This document shows positions 19,153 to 27,442 of a DNA stretch of 64,000 nucleotides, one piece after another. Made by a program: the position numbers and the translations under genes. Positions within the stretch are counted from its first letter, which is position 1. Every line of letters begins with the position of its first letter. The stretch lies in NCBI RefSeq assembly GCF_012726205.1, contig NZ_JAASAE010000006.1, positions 124,001 to 188,000 on the forward strand, in the 5' to 3' direction. The stretch is from Rhodococcus sp. HNM0569. GTDB taxonomy: Bacteria > Actinomycetota > Actinomycetes > Mycobacteriales > Mycobacteriaceae. The notes beneath the pieces were generated by a model. It did no database searches. It saw nothing but the letters and a program-made list of their open reading frames with translations, and was not told the DNA's origin.

Positions 19153-20106
19153 CTACCTGTTGAGCGCCACCGCAGCCTCGGCGGCGTCGCGCACCCTGCG
19201 CCGCAACGCTTCCGGGGCCAGGACCTCGACGTCGCCGGGTAGCGCCGCCAGTTGCGAGGCTGCGACGTCCTCGGCTTCGAGCCGCAGGTCGACCGCGACC
19301 CACCCGTCTGCATCGGCGGGTTCGGGCGCGACGGCGGCGGCCTCGACGCCCACGACGTCGGGCAACCGCCGCCATGCGTACGGCGAAAGCCGTACGCGGC
19401 AGTCGTATCTCAGTAGCGCGCGGTCGAAACGGCGCGCGGTGTCGGCCCACCACTGCGACAGTACGAAGCCGTCGGGCCTGTGCACCTCGCCCGCGACTTC
19501 GTCGACCGAGGCGATGCGCGACACCCGATAGGTGAGAATCCGATCCCGGTGCGCCGCGACCAGATACCACACCCCCGCCTTCACGACGAGGCCCAGCGGG
19601 TCGACCGTGCGCCGCGAACGACGCTCCTTCGAGACGTACTCGAGGCGCAGCCGGGTGTCGGTGACCACGGCGCGGGCGACGGCGGGGAGCAGCGCGGAGC
19701 TCTCGTCCGCACCGCGGAACCAGCCGGGTGCGTCGACCAGCACCCGCTCCCCCCACGTGCGCGCCCGCGCGCTCAGCGACGCGGGCAGGGCACCGAGCAG
19801 CTTGCCGCGGACGTCGTCGGCACCCAGTCCGAGCTCCGACGCGACCGACGGCACCCCCAACAGCATGAGCGCCGACGTCTCGTCGATCGTGAGCCCCGAC
19901 AGCCTCGACTGCCAGCCGTCCAGCAGTCGGATCCCGCCGCCCGGGCCGCTGTCGGTGACGACCGGAACACCCGCCGACGCGAGTGCCGCGACGTCGCGGT
20001 ACACGGTGCGCACCGACACCTCCAGCTCGGTCGCGAGCCGCTGTGCGGTGGCCCCGCGCCCGCCCTCGAGGCGCAACATGAGCTGCAGCAATCGCGTCGA
20101 ACGCAC
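19153..20106 (-). CDS. WYL-domain transcriptional regulator
   Basis: A 317-residue regulator with an N-terminal DeoR/HTH_11 winged helix (TAQRLATELEVSVRTVYRDVAAL, about residues 20-42) and a C-terminal WYL domain recognisable from the VKAGVWYLVAAHRD block. WYL domains bind nucleic acid or nucleotides and sense ligands. The GTG at 20106 gives the usual VRSTRLLQLML start. It is divergent from a PPOX-family gene with a 19-bp palindrome between them, an arrangement common for this subfamily. Confidence 0.9.
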   Translation of the reverse strand: MRSTRLLQLMLRLEGGRGATAQRLATELEVSVRTVYRDVAALASAGVPVVTDSGPGGGIRLLDGWQSRLSGLTIDETSALMLLGVPSVASELGLGADDVRGKLLGALPASLSARARTWGERVLVDAPGWFRGADESSALLPAVARAVVTDTRLRLEYVSKERRSRRTVDPLGLVVKAGVWYLVAAHRDRILTYRVSRIASVDEVAGEVHRPDGFVLSQWWADTARRFDRALLRYDCRVRLSPYAWRRLPDVVGVEAAAVAPEPADADGWVAVDLRLEAEDVAASQLAALPGDVEVLAPEALRRRVRDAAEAAVALNR

Positions 20107-20127
20107 CAGGCGATCGTACGAGAAATC

Positions 20128-20146
20128 ACTGACAGAAGATGGCAGT
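20128..20146. promoter_or_regulatory. Probable WYL-regulator operator
   Basis: ACTGaCA-GAAGA-TGgCAGT is a 7-bp inverted repeat with one mismatched pair on a 5-bp spacer. It lies midway between the divergent starts of the WYL regulator and the PPOX gene. Confidence 0.55.
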
Positions 20147-20168
20147 AATGTCCGCGCACACTGACCAC

Positions 20169-20633
20169 ATGACCGACTGGAAGACGTTCGACACCGAAGC
20201 ACCGCAACTCGCCCGGGCGGTGGCCGCGCGCCTGCACGCCCACAAACACCATGTGCTCGCGACACTGCGCCGCGACGGCTCACCGCGAGTGAGTGGCACC
20301 GAGGTCGAGATCTACGACGGCACACTGCTGTTGGGCTCGATGCCGGACGCGCGCAAGGTGCAGGATCTGCGTCGCGACCCGCGCTACGCGCTGCACTCGA
20401 ACCCGGGGCACCACAGCATGGACGGCGGCGACGCGAAGATCACCGGGCGCGCTCGCGAGCTGTCGGGCGCCGAGAAGAAACGCGTCACCGACCGCTACCC
20501 CGACGAGATCGGTGCGGCCGACGTGTTCGCACTCGACGTCGAGGAGGTCGTGCTCACGACGGTCGCGGGCAACGGACTGCACGTCGACCTGTGGCGGCCG
20601 GGCGCGGGCGTGCAGCGATTCACGCGTACGTGA
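20169..20633 (+). CDS. PPOX-class flavin/F420-binding split-barrel protein
   Basis: A small split-barrel protein of 154 residues from ATG 20169 (earlier in-frame ATGs at 20139 and 20148 are possible). The HHVLATLRRDGSPRVSGTEVEIYDGTLLLGSM stretch is characteristic of pyridoxamine-phosphate-oxidase-like proteins, which in actinobacteria bind FMN or F420. Substrate unknown. Control by the divergent WYL regulator is likely from the shared palindrome. Confidence 0.85.
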   Translation: MTDWKTFDTEAPQLARAVAARLHAHKHHVLATLRRDGSPRVSGTEVEIYDGTLLLGSMPDARKVQDLRRDPRYALHSNPGHHSMDGGDAKITGRARELSGAEKKRVTDRYPDEIGAADVFALDVEEVVLTTVAGNGLHVDLWRPGAGVQRFTRT

Positions 20634-20642
20634 AACCAACCC

Positions 20643-21554
20643 TCACCACGTGACCTCACGCGCACATCGCCTGCCCACCGCCGCGTTCTCGACCTGCACG
20701 GTGGCGTGCGAGAGCCCGTGCGTGTCGAGCACGACACGGGCCCGTTGCAGTACGCCATTGGGGTCGTCGTCGCTCGTCAGGTGCGCGGTGGCGACGTCCA
20801 TGCCGGTGGTGAGCGTCCACACGTGCAGGTCGTGCACGCCGTCGACACCGGGCAACGACTCGAGATCGGCGCGCACCGCGTCGACGTCGACGTGTGCGGG
20901 CGACGCCTGGGTGAGGATGCGCAGCGAGGCCGCCGCGAGCGAGAGCGCGCGCGGCAACACCCACAGCGAGATGAGCACACCGACGACGACGTCGGCGTAG
21001 GTCCAGTCGAACACCGTGAGCAACACGCCCGCGACCAACACGCCGACGCTGCCGACGGCGTCCGCGAGCACCTCGAGATAGGCACCGCGCACCGCGAGGC
21101 TGCCCGACGCGTCGCCGCGGATGAGGAACATGGCGACGAGGTTCGCAGCGAGGCCGGCCGCGGCGGTGATCATGAGCGCGACGCCCGGCACCTCCGGCGG
21201 ATCGCCGATGCGCTCGATCGCCTCGTAGAAGACCCACGCGGCGACACCGAGCAGCAGCACCGCATTGACCATCGCGGTGAGGACCTCCGCACGATGCCAC
21301 CCGAAGGTGCGTCCGGGTTTGCGGCTGCCGCGGTGCGCGAGGACGAGCGCGGCGAGCCCCATGCTCAGGCCCGCGACGTCGGTGAGCATGTGCCCCGCGT
21401 CGGCGAGCAGCGCCAGCGAATCGACGGCGAGGGCGACGATCACCTCGAGGACGAGGAATGCGGCGATGATGCCCAACGCGAGCGTCATGCGCCGGATGCG
21501 ACCACGTGTGGGCGCGGCCTGCGGCGTCACACCGTGCGAGTGCCCATGCCCCAC
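20643..21554 (-). CDS. Cation diffusion facilitator metal exporter
   Basis: A 303-residue CDF transporter with six membrane segments. A His-rich start (GHGHSHG) is followed by the metal-site pair in segment 2 (DAGHMLTD) and segment 5 (EVLADAVGS), and a cytoplasmic C-terminal domain. It exports Zn, Co, Cd or Ni. I place the start at GTG 21554 because AAGGGAG precedes it well; an ATG at 21662 would put the perfect palindrome 21641-21668 inside the coding region. That palindrome makes metal-responsive control by an ArsR/SmtB protein very likely; the regulator is not in the window. Confidence 0.92.
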   Translation of the reverse strand: MGHGHSHGVTPQAAPTRGRIRRMTLALGIIAAFLVLEVIVALAVDSLALLADAGHMLTDVAGLSMGLAALVLAHRGSRKPGRTFGWHRAEVLTAMVNAVLLLGVAAWVFYEAIERIGDPPEVPGVALMITAAAGLAANLVAMFLIRGDASGSLAVRGAYLEVLADAVGSVGVLVAGVLLTVFDWTYADVVVGVLISLWVLPRALSLAAASLRILTQASPAHVDVDAVRADLESLPGVDGVHDLHVWTLTTGMDVATAHLTSDDDPNGVLQRARVVLDTHGLSHATVQVENAAVGRRCAREVTW

Positions 21555-21640
21555 GCGCGCTCCCTTCTGTGAACATCGGCCCACTACGACCATCGGCCTT
21601 CTGCGAATATCCGGCGAGAGCCGGTCGTCTACCCCTTCGG

Positions 21641-21668
21641 GATCATATGCGTACTCGTGCATATGATC
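21641..21668. promoter_or_regulatory. Metal-regulator operator before the CDF gene
   Basis: GATCATATGC (21641-21650) and GCATATGATC (21659-21668) are perfect 10-bp arms on an 8-bp spacer. GCATATGATC-type arms are like those of mycobacterial ArsR/SmtB metal sensors such as NmtR and KmtR, which control CDF or P-type exporters. The site is about 90 nt before the CDF start. Confidence 0.7.
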
Positions 21669-21683
21669 AACAGGGTCGGCAGC

Positions 21684-22853
21684 TCACAGATCGGGCCGAT
21701 ACGCGGGATGCTCGACGGTCGGCGGCAGCGTCGCGATCGCCGAGATCCGCTTGAGGCCCGCGACCTGCAACAGGTCCACCAACAACGACCGCAGCTGCGC
21801 GAACACGACCGTCGCCGAGAGCCCCGCGTTCTCCACGATCGACGGCTTCAAGCCCGCCGCGACCGACCGCAGCACGCGCGCCGCTTCCGCCTGATCGGGC
21901 TGCTGCCCGGGATCCGCGAGCGCCATGCGCTCGAGCACCTGAAGCGCATGCGACAGCTTCTCGACCTCGTCCACCAGGCGCTGGTCGAGGATTTCGTCGT
22001 CGCGGACCAGCGTGAGCGAGCGGCGCGTGAGAACGCGAATGTTGCGCATCGCGTTGTCGATGGGGTCCACGGCGGCCGTCAACCGCTCCAGGCGGCGGCG
22101 TGTACGCCAGTAGAAAGGTGAGATGCGAGCGATCTCGCGTCCGCCGACGACATGATCGCGCAGCGTCTCGATGTTCTTCTGCGTCGTGCGTGCCTTGGCC
22201 AGCGCCTCGACGATCGGCTTCTCGTTCTGCGCCATCAGCCCGTCTGCGACCAGTGCCAAGACCTCCGACGCACTGCGCAGGATGCCCGCCGCGTCGAGCC
22301 GCGCCCGACCGACCGGATGTGTCGGCACCAATGCGACGACGAGAATGCCCACCGCGCCACCGACGAGCGCGTCGACCATGCGCTCGAGGCCGGGGATGCC
22401 ACCCGGCGGCACGAGCGTCGCGACCAGCACGGCCGACGTGCCCGCCTGCATCGCGACGAGGGCGCCGCTGTTGAGCAGCACCGCCGCCGACATCGCGAGG
22501 ACGATGACGAGACCGATCTGCCACGTGCCGCGGCCGATGACACCGATCAGCAGGTCGCCGACACCGACGCCGATCGTGACACCGACGACCAGCTCGACCG
22601 ACCGGCGCATGCGCGCGCCGAGGGACAAGCCGAGCGACACGATCGCGGCGATCGGCGCGAAGAACGGCGCCTGGTGGCCTACGAGCGCGGTGGCGACCCA
22701 CCACGCGAGGGACGCCGCGAGCGCACACTGCAGGATCGGCAAGGCCGACACCCGCAGGCGTCGTACCGACTTGGCGAGCCCGCCGCGACCGCGCTCTCGT
22801 GCGGTGCGAAGCGGATCAGTCGAGGCCAAGCTCGTGAGCCGCGCGCGGATCAC
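21684..22853 (-). CDS. FUSC-family (aromatic acid exporter-like) membrane protein
   Basis: A protein of about 389 residues. The N-terminal half has five to six membrane segments including ATALVGHQAPFFAPIAAIVSLG, typical of FUSC/PF06081 exporters; the C-terminal half (from about residue 200) is a charged, helical cytoplasmic region. Substrate unknown. The GTG at 22853 overlaps the DUF3151 gene by 38 nt; a shorter start cannot be excluded. It is on the same strand as, and directly downstream of, DUF3151. Confidence 0.75.
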   Translation of the reverse strand: MIRARLTSLASTDPLRTARERGRGGLAKSVRRLRVSALPILQCALAASLAWWVATALVGHQAPFFAPIAAIVSLGLSLGARMRRSVELVVGVTIGVGVGDLLIGVIGRGTWQIGLVIVLAMSAAVLLNSGALVAMQAGTSAVLVATLVPPGGIPGLERMVDALVGGAVGILVVALVPTHPVGRARLDAAGILRSASEVLALVADGLMAQNEKPIVEALAKARTTQKNIETLRDHVVGGREIARISPFYWRTRRRLERLTAAVDPIDNAMRNIRVLTRRSLTLVRDDEILDQRLVDEVEKLSHALQVLERMALADPGQQPDQAEAARVLRSVAAGLKPSIVENAGLSATVVFAQLRSLLVDLLQVAGLKRISAIATLPPTVEHPAYRPDL

Positions 22854-23232
22854 TGTCCTCGAGCAGGTCGAGGCAGCGCGCGTACTCGTCGTTCTCGCCG
22901 ATCGACTTCGCGGACTTCGCGAGCACCGCGACGCAGCGCAGGAAACCACGGTTGCCCTCGTGGCTGTAGGGAACGGGTCCGAAGCCCTTCCACCCGTTGC
23001 GCCGCAACTGGTCGAGACCGCGGTGGTAGCCGGTGCGCGCGTACGCGTACGCCGCGATCACCTCACCCTTGTCGAACGCACCCTCGGCCAGGTAGGCCCA
23101 TGCGATCGACGCCGTCGGATGCTGCGCGGCCACGGAGGCGGGGTCCTCGTGCGCGAGCAATGCGGCTTCGGCCTCCTCGTCACCTGGCAGGAGCGTGGGC
23201 TGGGGTCCGAGCAGGTCACCGAAAGACGTCAT
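22816..23232 (-). CDS. DUF3151 protein, Rv0360c-like
   Basis: A 138-residue soluble protein. MTSFGDLLGPQPTLLP at the start and the IAWAYLAEGAFDKGEVIAAYAYARTGYHRGLDQLR block, resembling a tetratricopeptide-type helical repeat, identify the DUF3151 family. Function unknown but conserved beside fba throughout Mycobacteriales. The ATG at 23232 is the family start. Confidence 0.9.
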   Translation of the reverse strand: MTSFGDLLGPQPTLLPGDEEAEAALLAHEDPASVAAQHPTASIAWAYLAEGAFDKGEVIAAYAYARTGYHRGLDQLRRNGWKGFGPVPYSHEGNRGFLRCVAVLAKSAKSIGENDEYARCLDLLEDSDPRAAHELGLD

Positions 23233-23452
23233 GCGCCCATTGTGCACCGCGCTCGGCCGCCGGGTGCCACACACCACGTCCCCGGGGCGCGCACACACGC
23301 GACACGCGCACCCGACGTGGCCGGAAGCCCTCGAACTCGGGTCTGGTGTCGATAAACTGGCGCGCGAGTTGCGCGTCAGCGCGCCACTCGATCCAGCCGC
23401 ACAACCGACCGGGCCGCCGATCCGCCCGGTCGCACGAGCAAGGGACGTCACG

Positions 23453-24670
23453 GTGTCGGACCCGAAGAACAACGAGCCCACGCACGACGAGGACCGGGCG
23501 GCCGGTACGGACGGGCACGGCAACACGCCCGCCGACGATGCGCCCACCACGAAGCTGCCCGGTGCGCAACCACCGGCGCCACGGCCGGTGGAGAAGCCGG
23601 GCACGTCCGAGAAGCCCGGCACGTCCGAAACAGCGGAGACCGTCGAGGCGAACAAGCCCGGGGCCGAGAAGCCCGGTGCCCAGAACGAGGCACCCGAGAA
23701 GCGGGCGGCCGAGCCGGGGGAACCCGAGACACCCGCCTCCGCTGCCGACGCCGAGACTCCCGCTGCCGAAACCCCCGCTGCCGAAACCTCCGCTGCCGAC
23801 GCGTCCGGCGCAGAACCGGAGGCCTCCGCCGCGGAAGAGTCCGACGCGGCAGCCCCGGACAAGTCGGGCGAGTCAGACGCCGAAACCGAGATCATCCGGC
23901 CTGCCGACGCGAAGACCGACGTCATCGGCACTCCCGGCAAGGCCGCCGAACGCGGGCCGTCGGATCCCGCGGCAACCGATGCCGCGGGATCCGAGCCCGC
24001 GGCTCAGGGCGATGCCGACGCGCCGACCACCGGACACTCGCTGCCGAACCCGCGTCCCGCCCGCGTGCAGCCGCCCGCGCCGCGGCCGGTCGTCACGCGG
24101 CGGGCCGAACCGATGCGTGTTCCGCCTGCCGCTCCGCCACCTCAGCCCAACGCCGGTCCCCCCGGTGTCGGCGCCCCGGCGGCAGCCGGCAACTCCGCGG
24201 GTGTGCCCGCCGCGGACACCGGCTCCGAGCCGGACTCGAAGAACTGGACCCGCGCGGCGCTCGGCGCCGCCGCCGTGGTCGTCATCGCGGCCGTCGCGGC
24301 CGGCATCTTCCTGGTCAACGAGCAGCGCACCAACAACTCGCCCGAGGCGAAGATCCAGAACACGATCGACACCTTCGTCGCGGCGTTGAACGACGGAGAC
24401 CTCGCGACGCTGCGAGACACGACGTGCGGCTCGCTCTCCGAGTACTACAGCGGGTTGTCCGAGCAGGAGTTCGGTGCCGTCCACAACGCCGCCGCGTCGC
24501 AGCAGAACGTCCCCGTCGTCGGCCCCGTCGACGCGGTGCAGATCAACGGCACCTCCGCCATCGCGCAGGTGTCGGCGCACACGGCCTCCGATCCGGGTCA
24601 GGAATCGTGGCGCACGTTCAACCTCGAGCAGACCGACGACGGCACGTGGAAGATCTGCGACCCGGTGTAG
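23453..24670 (+). CDS. Single-pass membrane protein with a long disordered Ala/Pro/Glu tail, Rv0361-like
   Basis: A 405-residue protein in three parts. Residues 1 to about 260 are low-complexity, acidic and rich in Ala, Pro, Glu and Thr, with short repeats such as ETPAAETPAAET. One membrane helix (about residues 263-286, ALGAAAVVVIAAVAAGIFLV) follows. The last 115 residues form a compact extracytoplasmic domain of the DUF4878/lumazine-like type (TFVAALNDGDLATLRDTTCGS... WKICDPV) with two cysteines. It lacks a signal peptide, so the tail is cytoplasmic. It stands where Rv0361 stands in M. tuberculosis. GTG start 23453 with AGGGAC upstream. Function unknown. Confidence 0.8.
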   Translation: MSDPKNNEPTHDEDRAAGTDGHGNTPADDAPTTKLPGAQPPAPRPVEKPGTSEKPGTSETAETVEANKPGAEKPGAQNEAPEKRAAEPGEPETPASAADAETPAAETPAAETSAADASGAEPEASAAEESDAAAPDKSGESDAETEIIRPADAKTDVIGTPGKAAERGPSDPAATDAAGSEPAAQGDADAPTTGHSLPNPRPARVQPPAPRPVVTRRAEPMRVPPAAPPPQPNAGPPGVGAPAAAGNSAGVPAADTGSEPDSKNWTRAALGAAAVVVIAAVAAGIFLVNEQRTNNSPEAKIQNTIDTFVAALNDGDLATLRDTTCGSLSEYYSGLSEQEFGAVHNAAASQQNVPVVGPVDAVQINGTSAIAQVSAHTASDPGQESWRTFNLEQTDDGTWKICDPV

Positions 24671-24682
24671 CCCCGAAAAGCA

Positions 24683-24726
24683 CTGTGAGCACTTTGCGAG
24701 TCCAGGGACTCGCAAAGTGCTCACAG
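24683..24726. terminator. Perfect 20-bp hairpin between converging genes
   Basis: Two exactly complementary 20-nt arms (24683-24702 and 24707-24726) flank the loop CAGG. It lies 13 nt after the Rv0361-like stop and 35 nt beyond the fba stop, so it can end both transcripts. Each arm carries the GACTCGCAAAGTGCTCAC sequence found again at 48573 and 49473. Confidence 0.85.
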
Positions 24727-24760
24727 GTGCGGCGGCGCCGCGGCGCGCACGAACAGTGCG

Positions 24761-25795
24761 TTACGCCGAAACCGAGCGGCCCGCCGACTTGAGGTCGTTG
24801 CACGCCTCGACCACACGCGTGCTCATGTTGGCCTCGGCCTTCTTGAGGTAGCTGCGCGGGTCGTAGACCTTCTTGTTGCCCACCTCGTTGTCGACCTTGA
24901 GGACACCGTCGTAGTTCTCGAACATGTGGCCCGCGATCGGCCGCGTGAACGCGTACTGCGTGTCGGTGTCGACGTTCATCTTCACGACACCGAAATTCAG
25001 CGAATCGTCGATCTCCGACTTGAGCGAGCCCGAACCACCGTGGAAGACGAAGTCGAACGGCTTCGAGCCGGCCTCGAGACCCAGCTTGTCGGCCGCGACC
25101 TTCTGGCCCATCTCGAGCACCTCGGGGCGCAGCTTGACGTTGCCCGGCTTGTAGACGCCGTGCACATTGCCGAACGTGGCGGCCAGCAGGTACTTGCCGT
25201 GTTCGCCGACGCCGAGCGCGTCGACGGTGCGCTCGAAGTCCTCGGCCGACGTGTACAGCTTGTCGTTGATCGCGTTCTCGACGCCGTCCTCTTCGCCGCC
25301 GACGACGCCGATCTCGACCTCGAGGATGATGTTCGCGGCTTTACAGCGCGCGAGCAGGTCCTTCGCGATGTCGAGGTTCTCGCCGATCGGCACGGCCGAG
25401 CCGTCCCACATGTGCGACTGGAACAGCGGGTTGCGGCCCGCGTTCACCCGCTCCTGCGAGATCTCGAGCAGCGGCCGGACGAAGCCGTCGAGCTTGTCCT
25501 TCGGGCAGTGGTCGGTGTGCAGCGCGATCGTGACGTCGTACTTGGCCGCGATGACGTGCGCGAACTCGGCGAGCGCGACCGCGCCGGTCACCATGTTCTT
25601 GACGCCGAGACCCGAGCCGAACTCGGCGCCACCGGTCGAGAACTGGATGATGCCGTCACTGCCCGCGTCGGCGAAGCCCTTGATTGCGGCGTTGATCGTC
25701 TCGGACGAGGTGCAGTTGATGGCGGGGAATGCGAACGAGTTCGCCTTCGCCCGTTCCAGCATCTCGGCGTAGACCTCGGGAGTCGCGATTGGCAC
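24761..25795 (-). CDS. fba: Class II fructose-bisphosphate aldolase
   Basis: A 344-residue zinc aldolase that interconverts fructose-1,6-bisphosphate with dihydroxyacetone phosphate and glyceraldehyde-3-phosphate. The zinc and catalytic segments ALHTDHCPKD, ILEVEIGVVGGEEDG, ATFGNVHGVY and VFHGGSGS are intact. GTG start at 25795 with GGAGGA upstream. Length and sequence type match the mycobacterial Fba (Rv0363c). Its 225-nt divergent region with the first DedA gene should hold its promoter. Confidence 0.96.
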   Translation of the reverse strand: MPIATPEVYAEMLERAKANSFAFPAINCTSSETINAAIKGFADAGSDGIIQFSTGGAEFGSGLGVKNMVTGAVALAEFAHVIAAKYDVTIALHTDHCPKDKLDGFVRPLLEISQERVNAGRNPLFQSHMWDGSAVPIGENLDIAKDLLARCKAANIILEVEIGVVGGEEDGVENAINDKLYTSAEDFERTVDALGVGEHGKYLLAATFGNVHGVYKPGNVKLRPEVLEMGQKVAADKLGLEAGSKPFDFVFHGGSGSLKSEIDDSLNFGVVKMNVDTDTQYAFTRPIAGHMFENYDGVLKVDNEVGNKKVYDPRSYLKKAEANMSTRVVEACNDLKSAGRSVSA

Positions 25796-26020
25796 GGCGG
25801 CAGTCCTCCATTGACAGTCGAATTCCGGCGCGCCGACGGTTCGGCGCGGCATGTCGTCCCTGCAGTATGACAACCCGTTCGCGGATCGTCCGCGCTCGGT
25901 TCCAGTCTGCGTCGCCGCGTCTCGCGCGGTGGTCCTTTCGGTCGAGTCGGGCCTCACGGAGGCCGTGGGCACGGTGCGGTCTGTGAAGAACCGCCGGGTC
26001 CGCCGGTACGCTGTCTCCTC

Positions 26021-26731
26021 GTGGACTTGCAGGCAGCTTCGGACTCCGTGACCAACCTCGCGCTCATGCCGGGATTCCTCGACCCGGTCAATCTGCTGAA
26101 CTCGTTCGGCAACTGGGTGCTCGGCGGCCTGTTGCTCGTCGTGTTCATCGAGTCGGGCTTGCTGTTCCCGCTGCTCCCGGGCGATTCACTGCTGTTCACG
26201 GCAGGCCTGCTGTCGTCCCAGGAGGATCCGTTCGCCCCCATCTGGCTGTTGCTGATCCTCACGCCGATCGCGGCGATCGTGGGCGACCAGGTGGGCTACA
26301 TGATCGGCAAGCGGGGCGGCGCGGCCCTGTTCAAGAGCAACGACGCCCGCTTCTTCAAGAAGAAGTACATCGACGACGCGCACGCGTTCTTCGAGAAGTA
26401 CGGCCCGCTCACGATCATCCTCGCCCGTTTCGTCCCGATCGTCCGTACCTTCGCGCCGCTCGTCGCGGGTGCGTCGCGTATGCGCTACCCCGTGTTCCTG
26501 CTGTTCAACGTCATCGGCGGCATCGCGTGGGGTGCGGGTGTCACGCTGCTCGGCTACTTCCTCGGCAATGTCGCGTTCATCCGCGACAACATCGACCTGA
26601 TCTTCATCCTGATCGTGCTGGTGTCCGTGGTCCCGATCGCGCTCGAGGCGGGCAAGCGGCTTCTGCGCGCACGCCGCGAAGGCGCCGCACGCGACGCCGA
26701 ACAGCCCGCCCCCACCGAATCCACCCCCTGA
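26021..26731 (+). CDS. DedA-family membrane protein (first of two)
   Basis: A 236-residue protein with about five membrane segments. The DedA/SNARE-associated signature is clear: ESGLLFPLLPGDSLLFTAG, GDQVGYMIGKRGG, and LARFVPIVRTFAPLVAGASRM. DedA proteins move or flip polyprenyl or phospholipid head groups and support membrane potential. The position next to fba corresponds to Rv0364. GTG 26021 follows closely after TACGCT, so the message may be leaderless; GTG 26048 is an alternative. Confidence 0.9.
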   Translation: MDLQAASDSVTNLALMPGFLDPVNLLNSFGNWVLGGLLLVVFIESGLLFPLLPGDSLLFTAGLLSSQEDPFAPIWLLLILTPIAAIVGDQVGYMIGKRGGAALFKSNDARFFKKKYIDDAHAFFEKYGPLTIILARFVPIVRTFAPLVAGASRMRYPVFLLFNVIGGIAWGAGVTLLGYFLGNVAFIRDNIDLIFILIVLVSVVPIALEAGKRLLRARREGAARDAEQPAPTESTP

Positions 26732-26746
26732 GGTAGCACCACCGGC

Positions 26747-27442
26747 ATGGCGATCATCGCGTCCGAGAGTTTCGGCCCCTTCGCAACGGCCGGTCCCCTG
26801 TTGATCTGGGCAGTCGTGCTCACCTTCGTGTTCCTCGAATGCGCCGTCGTCGTCGGGCTGTTCCTCCCGGGTGACTCGATGCTCATCACCGCGGGGATCG
26901 TGCTGTCCGGACATGCGGCGGGCGTCGCGCACGTGTGGTCGCTCTCCCTCGGCGCGATGGTCGCGGCGATCGTCGGCAACCAGGTCGGTTACGTCATCGG
27001 CCGTCGCACGGGGCACCGCATCGTCGCGCGACGCGGCGGCCGCTATCTCACCGAACAGAACCTGCACAAGGTCAACGTGCTGCTCGAGCGGCGCGGCTTC
27101 TGGGCGGTCCTCGTGGCACGGTGGATCCCGTGGGTGCGCACGCTGTGCCCGATGGTCGCGGGCGCGGCGGGCATGAACCACACGAAGTACACGATCGCCA
27201 GCACACTCGGCGCCATCGTGTGGGCGCCCGTGCTGCTGCTCACCGGCTTCTACGCCGGCAGCTTCCTCGACCACACACCGTGGTTGCTACCCACCGTGCT
27301 CGCGGTGCTGCTCGTGCTGCTCGCAGTGGGCACCGTCATGGGTATCCGGCAGTACCGCGCCGAGATGGCCAAGCCGGTCGAACCGGTGTCGGTGACGACG
27401 CGCGACGCGGCCGTGGCGGTCACGGCACCCCGCGCGTCGTGA
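26747..27442 (+). CDS. DedA-family membrane protein (second of two)
   Basis: A 231-residue paralogue of the preceding gene, 15 nt after it. It has ECAVVVGLFLPGDSMLITAG, GNQVGYVIGRRTG and VARWIPWVRTLCPMVAGAAGM. Compared with the first copy, Phe-Val is replaced by Trp-Ile in the LARF(V)PI motif. Tandem DedA genes suggest either a heterodimer or two lipid substrates. Its 3' end overlaps the converging GH76 gene by 23 nt. Confidence 0.88.
   Translation: MAIIASESFGPFATAGPLLIWAVVLTFVFLECAVVVGLFLPGDSMLITAGIVLSGHAAGVAHVWSLSLGAMVAAIVGNQVGYVIGRRTGHRIVARRGGRYLTEQNLHKVNVLLERRGFWAVLVARWIPWVRTLCPMVAGAAGMNHTKYTIASTLGAIVWAPVLLLTGFYAGSFLDHTPWLLPTVLAVLLVLLAVGTVMGIRQYRAEMAKPVEPVSVTTRDAAVAVTAPRAS

Noticed and set aside
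22152-24389. 745-codon plus-strand frame
   Set aside because: It crosses the FUSC and DUF3151 genes antisense and then runs out of frame through the Rv0361-like gene; no family features.
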